A stretch of 5,580 nucleotides of DNA from Leptofilum sp050292445 (GCA_050292445.1 JBNKLQ010000355.1:1-5580), one strand, 5' to 3'. Shown: positions 1 through 5,328, numbered from the stretch's first letter. Notes: generated by a model from the sequence alone, not told the origin. Numbers and translations: made by a program.

Positions 1-1105
1 GCTCTTCGCTGAATCGCTCAGCCGCTTCCTGGTGGAGGTTCGCCCCGAAGACGCCCCCCGCTTCCGCGAACTGCTGGCTGATGTGCCGCATGAGTGTGTG
101 GCGGTGGTTGGCGGGGATACGTTGGTGGTGAACGGCCGTACCGGCGCACCCATCCTGAACCTGACTGTTGAGGAAATGGAGCAGGCGTGGCGGGGACACG
201 TTGTCGGTAATCCGTATTCGGTAATCGGTAATCAGTATTCAGTGAATAGTAGACCGACCACCGATTACCGTTCACCGATTACCGATAACCGACCGAAGGT
301 ACTGATTTTGCACGCCAACGGCAGCAACCGCGACCATGACGCGGCGCTGGCCTGTACACTGGCGGGTGGCGAACCGGAGATTGTACACATCAATCAGCTC
401 ATGGCTGGCGAGCGGCGGCTGGCGGATTATGGCATGTTGGTGATTCCCGGCGGCTTCTCATACGGCGATGATCTGGGCGCTGGCGTGCTGTGGGCGCTGG
501 ATTTGCGAGAGCGGTTTGGCGAGGCATTGCGGGACTTTGTGGCAGACGGCCGTCCCGTCCTTGGCATCTGTAATGGCTTCCAAACGCTGGTAAAGGCAGG
601 CGTTTTGCCGGGCTGGGGTGCAGGGGAGCTGAGGCGCAGGGGAGGCGTAACGCTTACTTTTAACCAATCGGCCCAATTTGAATGCCGCTGGGTGATGTTG
701 CAGCCCAATCCCAACAGCCCCAGCCTGTTTACTCAGGGCCTCTCTGAACCCATCTACTGCCCCGTCGCCCACGGCGAAGGCCGCCTGTCGGTAGCAGATG
801 AGGCTGCGCTGGCCGCGTTGCAGGCGGAGAATTTGATACCACTCCGGTATTCGGTAATCGGTAATCCGTCATCGGTAAACGGTGAGGTAGTTACCGATGA
901 CCGTTCACCGATAACCGATTACCCAAATAACCCCAACGGCTCCGTCCTCGACATCGCCGCACTGTGCAACCCGGCGGGCAACGTACTGGGGCTGATGCCG
1001 CACCCAGAGAACCACATCTTTCCCTGGCAGCACCCTCGCGCCAGTCGGGGCGAGCAGGGGATGTTGGGACTGCGGCTGTTTGAAAACGGGGTGAAGAATA
1101 TTTAA
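1..1105 (+). CDS. purL/purQ: Phosphoribosylformylglycinamidine (FGAM) synthase, PurL-PurQ fusion, C-terminal part
   Basis: This 5'-truncated gene is open from base 2 and gives 367 visible residues. The enzyme converts FGAR, ATP and glutamine to FGAM, the fourth step of purine synthesis, in the cytoplasm. Residues 1-65 match the end of the PurL synthetase: an ES-x-SRFLVEV stretch at 4-13 and a terminal AWRG at 62-65. From about residue 98 a complete PurQ class I glutamine amidotransferase follows: PGGFSYGDD at 149-157, nucleophile Cys190 in GICNGFQ, and the His334/Glu336 pair in MPHPE. PurL and PurQ are separate proteins in many bacteria; here they share one frame. Two palindromic repeat elements are translated within it, at about residues 68-98 (the domain junction) and 282-308 (between RY and NPNGS, where PurQ normally has only a few residues). 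The catalytic residues are intact, so the gene looks functional. The true start lies upstream of the window. Confidence 0.95.
   Translation, partial: LFAESLSRFLVEVRPEDAPRFRELLADVPHECVAVVGGDTLVVNGRTGAPILNLTVEEMEQAWRGHVVGNPYSVIGNQYSVNSRPTTDYRSPITDNRPKVLILHANGSNRDHDAALACTLAGGEPEIVHINQLMAGERRLADYGMLVIPGGFSYGDDLGAGVLWALDLRERFGEALRDFVADGRPVLGICNGFQTLVKAGVLPGWGAGELRRRGGVTLTFNQSAQFECRWVMLQPNPNSPSLFTQGLSEPIYCPVAHGEGRLSVADEAALAALQAENLIPLRYSVIGNPSSVNGEVVTDDRSPITDYPNNPNGSVLDIAALCNPAGNVLGLMPHPENHIFPWQHPRASRGEQGMLGLRLFENGVKNI
205..294 (+). repeat. In-frame palindromic element, copy 1 (7-base units), at the PurL/PurQ junction
   Basis: The left arm (205-246) is six 7-base units resembling CGGTAAT; exact copies are at 205, 219 and 226. 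A short centre (247-252) follows, then the right arm (253-294) of six units resembling ACCGATT, the inverse of the left. The whole can fold as a hairpin. It is translated without a stop and forms the linker between the PurL and PurQ domains, with a roughly 7-residue peptide period (YSVIGNQ, then YSVNSRP). A second copy lies at 845-924. The structure is read directly from the sequence. That it is an inserted mobile or spreading element, comparable in habit to Rickettsia palindromic elements, is inference. Confidence 0.85.
845..924 (+). repeat. In-frame palindromic element, copy 2 (7-base units), inside the PurQ domain
   Basis: The left arm has six units from 845 to 886, with exact CGGTAAT at 852 and 859 and variants elsewhere. 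The right arm runs 893-924 with units ACCGATG, ACCGTTC, ACCGATA and ACCGATT. It is read in the same codon frame and orientation as copy 1, so both encode YSVIGN near the start and RSPITD near the end. It sits between the PurQ residues RY (282-283) and NPNGS, a surface-loop position well before the catalytic MPHPE motif. Relative to ordinary PurQ it adds about 20-25 residues. Confidence 0.85.
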
Positions 1106-1106
1106 T

Positions 1107-1171
1107 ACGAAGGAACGAAGAAACAGAGATACAAAGAAAAACTTTGTTCCTTCGTTTCTTTGTCCCTTTGT
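1107..1171. repeat. Empty hairpin element built of 8-base ACRAAGRA units
   Basis: The left arm (1107-1136) and right arm (1142-1171) are inverted copies that match at 23 of 30 positions around a 5-base loop; three of the seven mismatches would be G-U pairs in RNA. Each arm is a run of 8-base units: ACGAAGGA, ACGAAGAA, ACAGAGAT, ACAAAGAA on the left, and related units reversed on the right. It fills most of the 84-base gap between purLQ and purC. No T-run follows the stem (the sequence runs into AAAAAA), so it is not a typical intrinsic terminator. The same unit family flanks the GxxExxY gene at 2172-2632, so this may be the empty form of that cassette. Confidence 0.85.
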
Positions 1172-1179
1172 CATAAAAA

Positions 1180-1185
1180 AGGTGA
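1180..1185 (+). promoter_or_regulatory. purC ribosome binding site
   Basis: AGGTGA lies 4 bases before the ATG at 1190. It matches the 3' part of the consensus AAGGAGGTGA, and purE has the same arrangement with the same spacing. This favours the ATG at 1190 over an in-frame TTG at 1160 that lies inside the hairpin repeat. Confidence 0.75.
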
Positions 1186-1189
1186 CACA

Positions 1190-2191
1190 ATGTTGACTCA
1201 TGAAGAACTTTTAGCAGCGATTCCCAACTGTCTGGACAGTACCGATTTTGCGGGCTTGGGTGAAAAATATGAGGGCAAAGTGCGGGATGTGTATGTGCAG
1301 AACGGCCGTCGCATTTTAATCACCACAGACCGAGTCAGCGCCTTTGACCGGGTGCTGGGCTTGATTCCATACAAAGGACAGGTGCTGAACCAGCTGAGCG
1401 CTTGGTGGTTTGAGCAAACGGCCGATCTGGCCCGCAATCACGTTATCTCTGTGCCTGATCCCAACGTGACGATTGCCCATGAGGCCCAACCGTTGCCAGT
1501 GGAAATTGTGGTGCGCGGCTACATCACAGGGGTCACCAAGACATCGTTGTGGTATTTGTACGAGCAGGGGGAGAGACGGCCGTATGGTATTCAGCTCCCC
1601 GACGGCCTGCAAAAAAACGATCCGCTGCCGCAACCAATCATCACCCCCACCACCAAGGCCGAAAAAGGCGGCCACGACGAGCGGCTGACGGAGGCTGAGA
1701 TTTTAGAGCAAAAGTTGGTCGGTGCTGAGTTGTGGGAGGAGATTCGGGAAACGGCCGTTTTCCTCTTCAAGCGTGGCCAGGAAATTGCAGCACAGGCAGG
1801 GCTTGTTTTGGTGGACACCAAGTATGAGATGGGATTGGTTGATGGCAAACTGACCCTCATTGACGAAATCCATACCCCCGACTCCAGCCGCTACTGGCTG
1901 GCAGAGACCGCCGGACCCCAAGGGTTTTCAAAAGCCACAGAACAGTCAAAATCGAAACCCTTGGGGTCTTCACCCGAAAACTACGACAAAGAATTCATGC
2001 GCAAATGGTACGCCGCCCAAGGCTATCGCGGTGACGGCACGCCCCCCACCATGCCCGCTGATTTCATCGCCCAAATCGCCGCCCGCTACCTGGCCACTTT
2101 TGAAATGCTTACAGGTAAAAACTTTTTTCCTGGTGAAAAGCCTGTGCTTGAAAGAATGAAGAATAATTTATTACGAAGGGACGAAGGATGA
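1190..2191 (+). CDS. purC: SAICAR synthetase (phosphoribosylaminoimidazole-succinocarboxamide synthase)
   Basis: The 333-residue cytoplasmic enzyme joins CAIR and aspartate, using ATP, to make SAICAR. Motifs seen in order: GKVRDVY (29-35), TDRVSAFD (46-53), GYITGVTKTSLW (110-121), TTKAEKGGHDE (154-164), LVDTKYEMG (207-215) and DEIHTPDSSRYW (225-236). This is the longer PurC type of about 300 residues. Two features are odd. Residues about 240-260 are an extra segment encoded by a palindromic insertion, between SRYW and the conserved region that here reads PENYDKEF. The last residues (about 328-333, LRRDEG) are encoded by the left arm of the repeat that flanks the next gene, so the original end of PurC was probably replaced. 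The stop overlaps the next start codon as ATGA. The start is chosen from the ribosome binding site at 1180-1185. Confidence 0.96.
   Translation: MLTHEELLAAIPNCLDSTDFAGLGEKYEGKVRDVYVQNGRRILITTDRVSAFDRVLGLIPYKGQVLNQLSAWWFEQTADLARNHVISVPDPNVTIAHEAQPLPVEIVVRGYITGVTKTSLWYLYEQGERRPYGIQLPDGLQKNDPLPQPIITPTTKAEKGGHDERLTEAEILEQKLVGAELWEEIRETAVFLFKRGQEIAAQAGLVLVDTKYEMGLVDGKLTLIDEIHTPDSSRYWLAETAGPQGFSKATEQSKSKPLGSSPENYDKEFMRKWYAAQGYRGDGTPPTMPADFIAQIAARYLATFEMLTGKNFFPGEKPVLERMKNNLLRRDEG
1914..1968. repeat. In-frame inverted repeat inside purC (different family)
   Basis: GACCCCAAGGGTTT (1914-1927) is a perfect 14-base inverse of 1955-1968, around a 27-base loop; the match continues two more bases if one base is bulged. 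It is translated in frame as part of PurC residues 242-260 (GPQGF ... KPLGS). Other PurC proteins have only a short loop between SRYW-x-A and the SFDKQ-like motif, so this looks like an insertion of roughly 55-60 bases. It shares no unit with the 7-base or 8-base elements in this window. Confidence 0.75.
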
Positions 2192-2212
2192 AAGAAACGA
2201 AGGGGAATAAAG
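2172..2212 (+). repeat. Left arm of the GxxExxY cassette
   Basis: Five consecutive 8-base units start at 2173: ACGAAGGG, ACGAAGGA, TGAAAGAA, ACGAAGGG and a diverged fifth unit. This one arm encodes the last residues of PurC, carries the ribosome binding site and ATG of the GxxExxY gene, and encodes that protein's first eight residues. Confidence 0.8.
2176..2180 (+). promoter_or_regulatory. Ribosome binding site provided by the repeat
   Basis: AAGGG lies 7 bases before the ATG at 2188, inside the first 8-base repeat unit. The start is further supported by the ATGA overlap with the purC stop, which would couple its translation to purC. Confidence 0.6.
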
Positions 2213-2607
2213 TGGTTGGGAAGTTAGTTCCAGAAGATGATTTGAGTCATCAAATCATTGGGGCGGCGATTGAAGTGCATAGAACTTTGGGCGGGCCGGG
2301 CTTGTTGGAGAGCGTTTATGAAGAAGCGATGGTTTGGGAATTAATCGATCGTGGGCTGGATGTAAAACGTCAGGTAGCGGTGCCTATTTCGTACAAAGGA
2401 AATCAGCTCACCACACCGTTACGAATCGATTTGTTGGTTGAAGACCTAATCATTGTCGAAAATAAGGCTATGACAAAATATAATTCTATCTTTGCCACTC
2501 AGACTTTAACCTATTTGCGATTGATGAATCTGCGCCTCGGGCTTGTAATCAACTTCGGTGAAAAATACGTCAAACGAGGCATCCATCGCGTACCTAACCT
2601 TTATTAA
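2188..2607 (+). CDS. GxxExxY family protein, PD-(D/E)XK nuclease-like
   Basis: The protein has 139 residues. The signature GLLESVY is at 38-44 (Gly38, Glu41, Tyr44). A PD-(D/E)XK-like core follows: Asp81 in RIDLLVED, then Glu91-x-Lys93 in VENKA, with Gln105 in the helix ATQTLTYL, and a family-typical ending (LGLVINFG ... GIHRVPN). The family usually reads ElK where this protein has ENK; the acid and lysine are kept. A nuclease-like fold is expected from family knowledge; the biochemical role is unknown to me. The ATG lies in the left inverted repeat and overlaps the purC stop, so expression probably follows the pur transcript. Composition falls to about one-third GC in the second half, below purE. 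The surrounding repeats suggest it travels as a cassette and is not a purine gene. Confidence 0.85.
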   Translation: MKETKGNKVVGKLVPEDDLSHQIIGAAIEVHRTLGGPGLLESVYEEAMVWELIDRGLDVKRQVAVPISYKGNQLTTPLRIDLLVEDLIIVENKAMTKYNSIFATQTLTYLRLMNLRLGLVINFGEKYVKRGIHRVPNLY

Positions 2608-2632
2608 ATCTTTGTTCCTCCGTCCCTTCGTA
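2608..2632 (-). repeat. Right arm of the GxxExxY cassette
   Basis: Read on the reverse strand this is three 8-base units, ACGAAGGG, ACGGAGGA and ACAAAGAT, inverse to the left arm. It begins on the base after the GxxExxY stop codon and ends shortly before the purE ribosome binding site. Confidence 0.8.
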
Positions 2633-2644
2633 TAAATAAAGTTT

Positions 2645-2651
2645 GAGGTGA
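2645..2651 (+). promoter_or_regulatory. purE ribosome binding site
   Basis: GAGGTGA lies 4 bases before the purE ATG at 2656. This is the same site type and spacing as purC. Confidence 0.75.
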
Positions 2652-2655
2652 TGAC

Positions 2656-3156
2656 ATGAATGAACAACCACTAGTCGCAGTAATCATGGGCAGTACGTCT
2701 GATTGGGAGACGATGCGGCATGCTGTGGAAACGCTGGAGGAGTTTGGCGTGCCGCATGAGGCGAAGGTGGTCTCCGCGCATCGCACGCCGGAGCTGATGG
2801 CGAAGTATGCCCAAAGTGCCGAAGCGCGAGGCTTGCAGGTGATCATTGCCGGGGCGGGAGGGGCGGCGCATTTGCCGGGCATGGTGGCGGCGCAGACGGT
2901 ACTGCCGGTGCTGGGCGTGCCGGTGCAAAGCCGGGCCCTCAACGGCCTGGATTCGCTGCTCTCCATTGTGCAAATGCCTGGTGGCGTGCCCGTGGGCACA
3001 CTGGCGATTGGCAAAGCCGGAGCCAAAAATGCAGCCCTGCTGGCAATTGCCATCCTGGGCAATCAACATCCTGAATTCCGCCAAAAGCTACACAACTTCC
3101 GCCAATCTCAAACCGAAAAAGTGCAAACGGATAAATTACCAGTAAATTATGAGTGA
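2656..3156 (+). CDS. purE: N5-carboxyaminoimidazole ribonucleotide mutase, class I PurE
   Basis: The 166-residue cytoplasmic enzyme converts N5-CAIR, the PurK product, to CAIR, the PurC substrate. Visible motifs are GSTSDW (12-17), SAHRTP with the catalytic-type histidine at 42 (40-45), AGAGGAAHLPGM (65-76) and the long block QMPGGVPVGTLAIGKAG (106-122). The length fits the class I bacterial type of about 160-170 residues, and a partial purK at 5341 supports the two-enzyme PurK/PurE route rather than the class II AIR carboxylase. The last 15-18 residues are polar and not conserved. Its stop overlaps the ATG of the following lipoprotein gene by 8 bases. Composition is GC-rich (72% in one 60-base row), in sharp contrast to the next gene. 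Confidence 0.97.
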   Translation: MNEQPLVAVIMGSTSDWETMRHAVETLEEFGVPHEAKVVSAHRTPELMAKYAQSAEARGLQVIIAGAGGAAHLPGMVAAQTVLPVLGVPVQSRALNGLDSLLSIVQMPGGVPVGTLAIGKAGAKNAALLAIAILGNQHPEFRQKLHNFRQSQTEKVQTDKLPVNYE

Positions 3157-4255
3157 CTATAAAAGATTATCTTTTATTTTGTTCTGGCTCTTATTGATTA
3201 TGCTGTTGATTTTCACCGCATGTACACCATATTATCGCCCACTGATCGAACACAAAACGACAACTTCTTCCCCGCCTTTTGTATTGGAAGAAACTGTTTC
3301 TAATGTCGTTGTTATTAGAATTATTAACAATCAAGGTCCGCCATTTTTGCTTGTAGAGGAACAATTAACATTTGTTGGAAAATTTGAAGAGCGAACCAAT
3401 ACAGAAGATCGTCTGCTCTCGCAAAACGATTTGAAGGTGATCAGTTTAGATGCCTACACGGGTGAGATTAAATGGCAAGTTGATGCGCCTAATAATACCG
3501 GATACTTTGCAACAGATTCTGAACGATTCTACTTTGAAGCAGACAGAAATTCTTGCCCCACAGGTATTCGTGCACTTGATTTACGGTCTGGTAAGGAACT
3601 TTGGCGCATAGATCTAAATGACGATTGCAAAGGCGCGGATTATTTAGCCGTATTGGATTCTCACTTGTATGCTAGAACGTCTCAACGCGGGTTTGGCGAT
3701 TATTATCAAATTGTGCCTGAGACAGGCGAGATTTTACAAGTTACCTCTGCGCGAGCAGATTATAGCCCAGCAATATTTCACATCGATTATTCGCCTTATA
3801 CTGAATATAAAATGACAAATAATGGCATAGTTATTGCAGAGGGGGCAAATAGTTGGCTGACCAACCCTGGCCCTCCCAATGGAGGCCCCGACTCTTCTGC
3901 GCCTATTGTTCTTGATCATGCATTTTTTCTGAAGGCTACAAATGTAGGCAGTGTAGGCTACTATATTTGGGCGGTTAAGAAAGAGGATGGAACTATTCTC
4001 TGGCGATACGATGAAGATATTATCAGCAACGTGGCAACTAATAGACGATATGCTTTTTTCTTAACAGATGCTCCCAGTTTAATTGCAGTAGACTTACTCA
4101 CTGGTGAAAAGAGAGCTGAGGTTTTGTTTACACCTGGATTGGTAGAAGTAGATGTAATTAATACAGCATTTTTTGTGGCGGCAAGTGAAGATTCGGTGGC
4201 GGTATATTTGGGGTCGAGCAATCAGATTTTTATTTTTCGACTTAAGAACAATTGA
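3149..4255 (+). CDS. Predicted lipoprotein with PQQ-like beta-propeller repeats
   Basis: The protein has 368 residues. The N-terminus has a Lys-Arg pair (5-6), a hydrophobic stretch (8-22) and a lipobox ending FTAC with Cys25, so it is probably exported and lipid-anchored on the outer face of the membrane. The mature part has several PQQ-like strands of the form LDxxTGExxW: SLDAYTGEIKWQ (99-110), ALDLRSGKELWR (142-153), ETGEILQ (191-197), KEDGTILWRY (278-287) and AVDLLTGEK (313-321). These suggest a small propeller, a fold used for scaffolding or ligand binding; no enzyme active site is seen. No clear ribosome binding site precedes the ATG, so translation is probably coupled to purE, whose last 8 bases it overlaps. 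Four sampled 60-base rows gave 30-43% GC, well below purE, which suggests a separate origin. The specific function is unknown. Confidence 0.8.
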   Translation: MSDYKRLSFILFWLLLIMLLIFTACTPYYRPLIEHKTTTSSPPFVLEETVSNVVVIRIINNQGPPFLLVEEQLTFVGKFEERTNTEDRLLSQNDLKVISLDAYTGEIKWQVDAPNNTGYFATDSERFYFEADRNSCPTGIRALDLRSGKELWRIDLNDDCKGADYLAVLDSHLYARTSQRGFGDYYQIVPETGEILQVTSARADYSPAIFHIDYSPYTEYKMTNNGIVIAEGANSWLTNPGPPNGGPDSSAPIVLDHAFFLKATNVGSVGYYIWAVKKEDGTILWRYDEDIISNVATNRRYAFFLTDAPSLIAVDLLTGEKRAEVLFTPGLVEVDVINTAFFVAASEDSVAVYLGSSNQIFIFRLKNN

Positions 4256-4324
4256 AAATGTTTTGTAAAGCTGTAACTAATATCTGGCTTATAAATTTAG
4301 CTCCTTAACAACAAAAATTACCCA

Positions 4325-4353
4325 TTGGCGCGACCTGCCGTCTGCGTTAAAGT
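4325..4353 (+). promoter_or_regulatory. Possible weak sigma-70-like promoter
   Basis: TTGGCG (4325-4330) and TAAAGT (4348-4353) are separated by 17 bases, and each matches its consensus at 4 of 6 positions. It lies in the only sizeable gap of the window (4256-4401), where a separate promoter for the antiporter and purK would be expected. A match of this quality can occur by chance. Confidence 0.25.
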
Positions 4354-4386
4354 TCGAGGCGATTCAATAACTTAACCACTGAACAA

Positions 4387-4393
4387 GGCAGGA
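4387..4393 (+). promoter_or_regulatory. Ribosome binding site of the antiporter gene
   Basis: GGCAGGA lies 8 bases before the ATG at 4402. It is the best purine-rich match near that start and supports the chosen N-terminus, which begins directly with a membrane segment. Confidence 0.55.
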
Positions 4394-4401
4394 CAAAACA
4401 G

Positions 4402-5328
4402 ATGTTTCTCAATGTACTCATCATCATTGCCAGCATTGCGGCGCTGGCGTATGGGGCCACCTTCATTGTGGACTCCGCCGCGCGCATGGCACGACACTTT
4501 GGCGTCTCTGAACTCATCATCGGGCTGACGATTGTGGCTGTGGGCACCTCTGCCCCTGAGTTTGCGGTGACGATTAAAGCGGCCGTTTCTGGCCAGGCCA
4601 ATATTTCGGTTAGCAACATCGTTGGTTCTAACATTTTTAACCTGGGTTTTATTTTGGGCGGCGTTGTCGCTGTGCGAGCCATCACTACGACGCCTAAGAT
4701 TGTGTACCGCGATGGCGGGATGCTGGCTGGGGCAACGCTCATTTTGCTCTTTTTCATGCGCGATTTGCATTTGCAACCGTGGGAAGGTGCCGTTTTATTG
4801 GTGCTGCTGTTTGCCTATTTGCTTTATTTGTACACGCAACGGGACGTTGATTTGGAAGAAGTGCCCGATGGCGATTTCCGCTGGCGTGACGTACCGTTGT
4901 TTGCGCTAGGTATTGCGATGGTGGTGCTTGGTGGCGATTATCTGGTTGAGTCAGCCACTGAAGTGGCGCGGCTGTTGGGTCTATCGGAATGGGTCATTGG
5001 CGTAACGATTGTGGCGGCGGGCACTTCTGCGCCGGAGATGGCTACCTCGCTGGTAGGCGTGCTGCGCGGCCATGCGAACATTTCGATAGGCAATCTGATT
5101 GGCAGCGATTTGTTCAATCTGTTGGGCGTGTTGGGACTGGCAGGTGTGATCCAATCCCAGCCAATGGTGATTGATTCGGCCGGATTGAGCAGCTTGATGG
5201 TGCTCAGCGGCATGGTGATTTTTGTGGTGGTGTTGATGCGTGTAGGCTGGAAGCTTAACCGCTGGGAAGGCTTTATGCTGATTTTGATTAACTTGCTGCG
5301 CTGGATTTTGGATTTTTCATCGAAATAA
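4402..5328 (+). CDS. Na+/Ca2+ antiporter of the CaCA family (YrbG/NCX_Mj-like)
   Basis: The integral membrane protein has 308 residues and about ten predicted hydrophobic segments. It contains the two inverted alpha repeats of the cation/Ca2+ exchanger superfamily. Alpha-1 (about 41-86) has GTSAPEF with Glu53 and GSNIFN with Asn80. Alpha-2 (about 200-245) has GTSAPEM with Glu212 and GSDLFN with Asn239. The acid-to-amide spacing is 27 residues in both, as I recall for Glu54/Asn81 of NCX_Mj. It probably exports Ca2+ in exchange for Na+ or H+. Asn at 239, where K+-dependent exchangers carry Asp, argues for a K+-independent exchanger (inference). A hydrophilic loop at about 146-163 separates the halves. 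The gene ends 12 bases before purK, so the two are probably cotranscribed, although no functional link to purines is known to me. Confidence 0.93.
   Translation: MFLNVLIIIASIAALAYGATFIVDSAARMARHFGVSELIIGLTIVAVGTSAPEFAVTIKAAVSGQANISVSNIVGSNIFNLGFILGGVVAVRAITTTPKIVYRDGGMLAGATLILLFFMRDLHLQPWEGAVLLVLLFAYLLYLYTQRDVDLEEVPDGDFRWRDVPLFALGIAMVVLGGDYLVESATEVARLLGLSEWVIGVTIVAAGTSAPEMATSLVGVLRGHANISIGNLIGSDLFNLLGVLGLAGVIQSQPMVIDSAGLSSLMVLSGMVIFVVVLMRVGWKLNRWEGFMLILINLLRWILDFSSK

Larger units (their letters stand above)
132..1758. repeat. Dispersed octamer palindrome ACGGCCGT (five of six copies lie in this span)
   Basis: Exact ACGGCCGT occurs at 132, 546, 1302, 1576 and 1751, and a sixth copy is at 5412. 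About 0.1 copies are expected by chance in a window of this size and composition. All are inside coding regions of pur genes. They are read as N/D-G-R at three sites, R-P at two sites and T-A-V at one, so three codon phases are used. This points to a DNA-level preference rather than a shared protein motif. The entry marks a scattered word, not a continuous element. Confidence 0.6.
2172..2632. mobile_element. Putative cassette: GxxExxY gene between inverted 8-base-unit repeats
   Basis: The left end, TACGAAGGGACGAAGG and on to 2194, matches the inverse of 2610-2632 at 20 of 23 positions. Both arms are runs of ACRAAGRA-like 8-base units, the family also seen in the empty hairpin at 1107-1171. 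The enclosed gene starts within the left arm and its stop (2605-2607) abuts the right arm (from 2608). The cassette sits between purC and purE and overlaps the purC 3' end. No transposase and no clear target-site duplication is visible. Calling it mobile is inference from the repeat-gene-repeat layout and the presence of an empty counterpart. Confidence 0.5.

Noticed and set aside
205..924. CRISPR array
   Set aside because: The units are 7 bases, contiguous and inverted, with no 25-40-base repeats or spacers, and they lie within an open gene.
1107..1171. Hairpin after purLQ as an intrinsic terminator
   Set aside because: No T-run follows the stem, the arms are periodic repeats, and the pur genes continue downstream. 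An effect on mRNA stability remains possible.
1160..1189. Upstream TTG start for purC
   Set aside because: The extra ten residues would be encoded by the hairpin repeat, and AGGTGA sits at the proper distance from the ATG at 1190.
1106..1189. Purine riboswitch ahead of purC
   Set aside because: The gap is filled by the hairpin repeat and shows none of the conserved core of a purine riboswitch. The first gene's leader is outside the window.
2604..3062. Long open frame on the reverse strand opposite purE
   Set aside because: It lies wholly opposite a clear purE in a GC-rich region, and its translation is low-complexity with no recognisable motif; it is a shadow frame.
4259..4400. Inverted pairs TGTTTTGT/ACAAAACA and CCTGCC/GGCAGG in the antiporter leader, possibly hiding the ribosome binding site
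   Set aside because: The matches are short (8 and 6 bases) and far apart, and the two cannot form one continuous stem; chance is a sufficient explanation.
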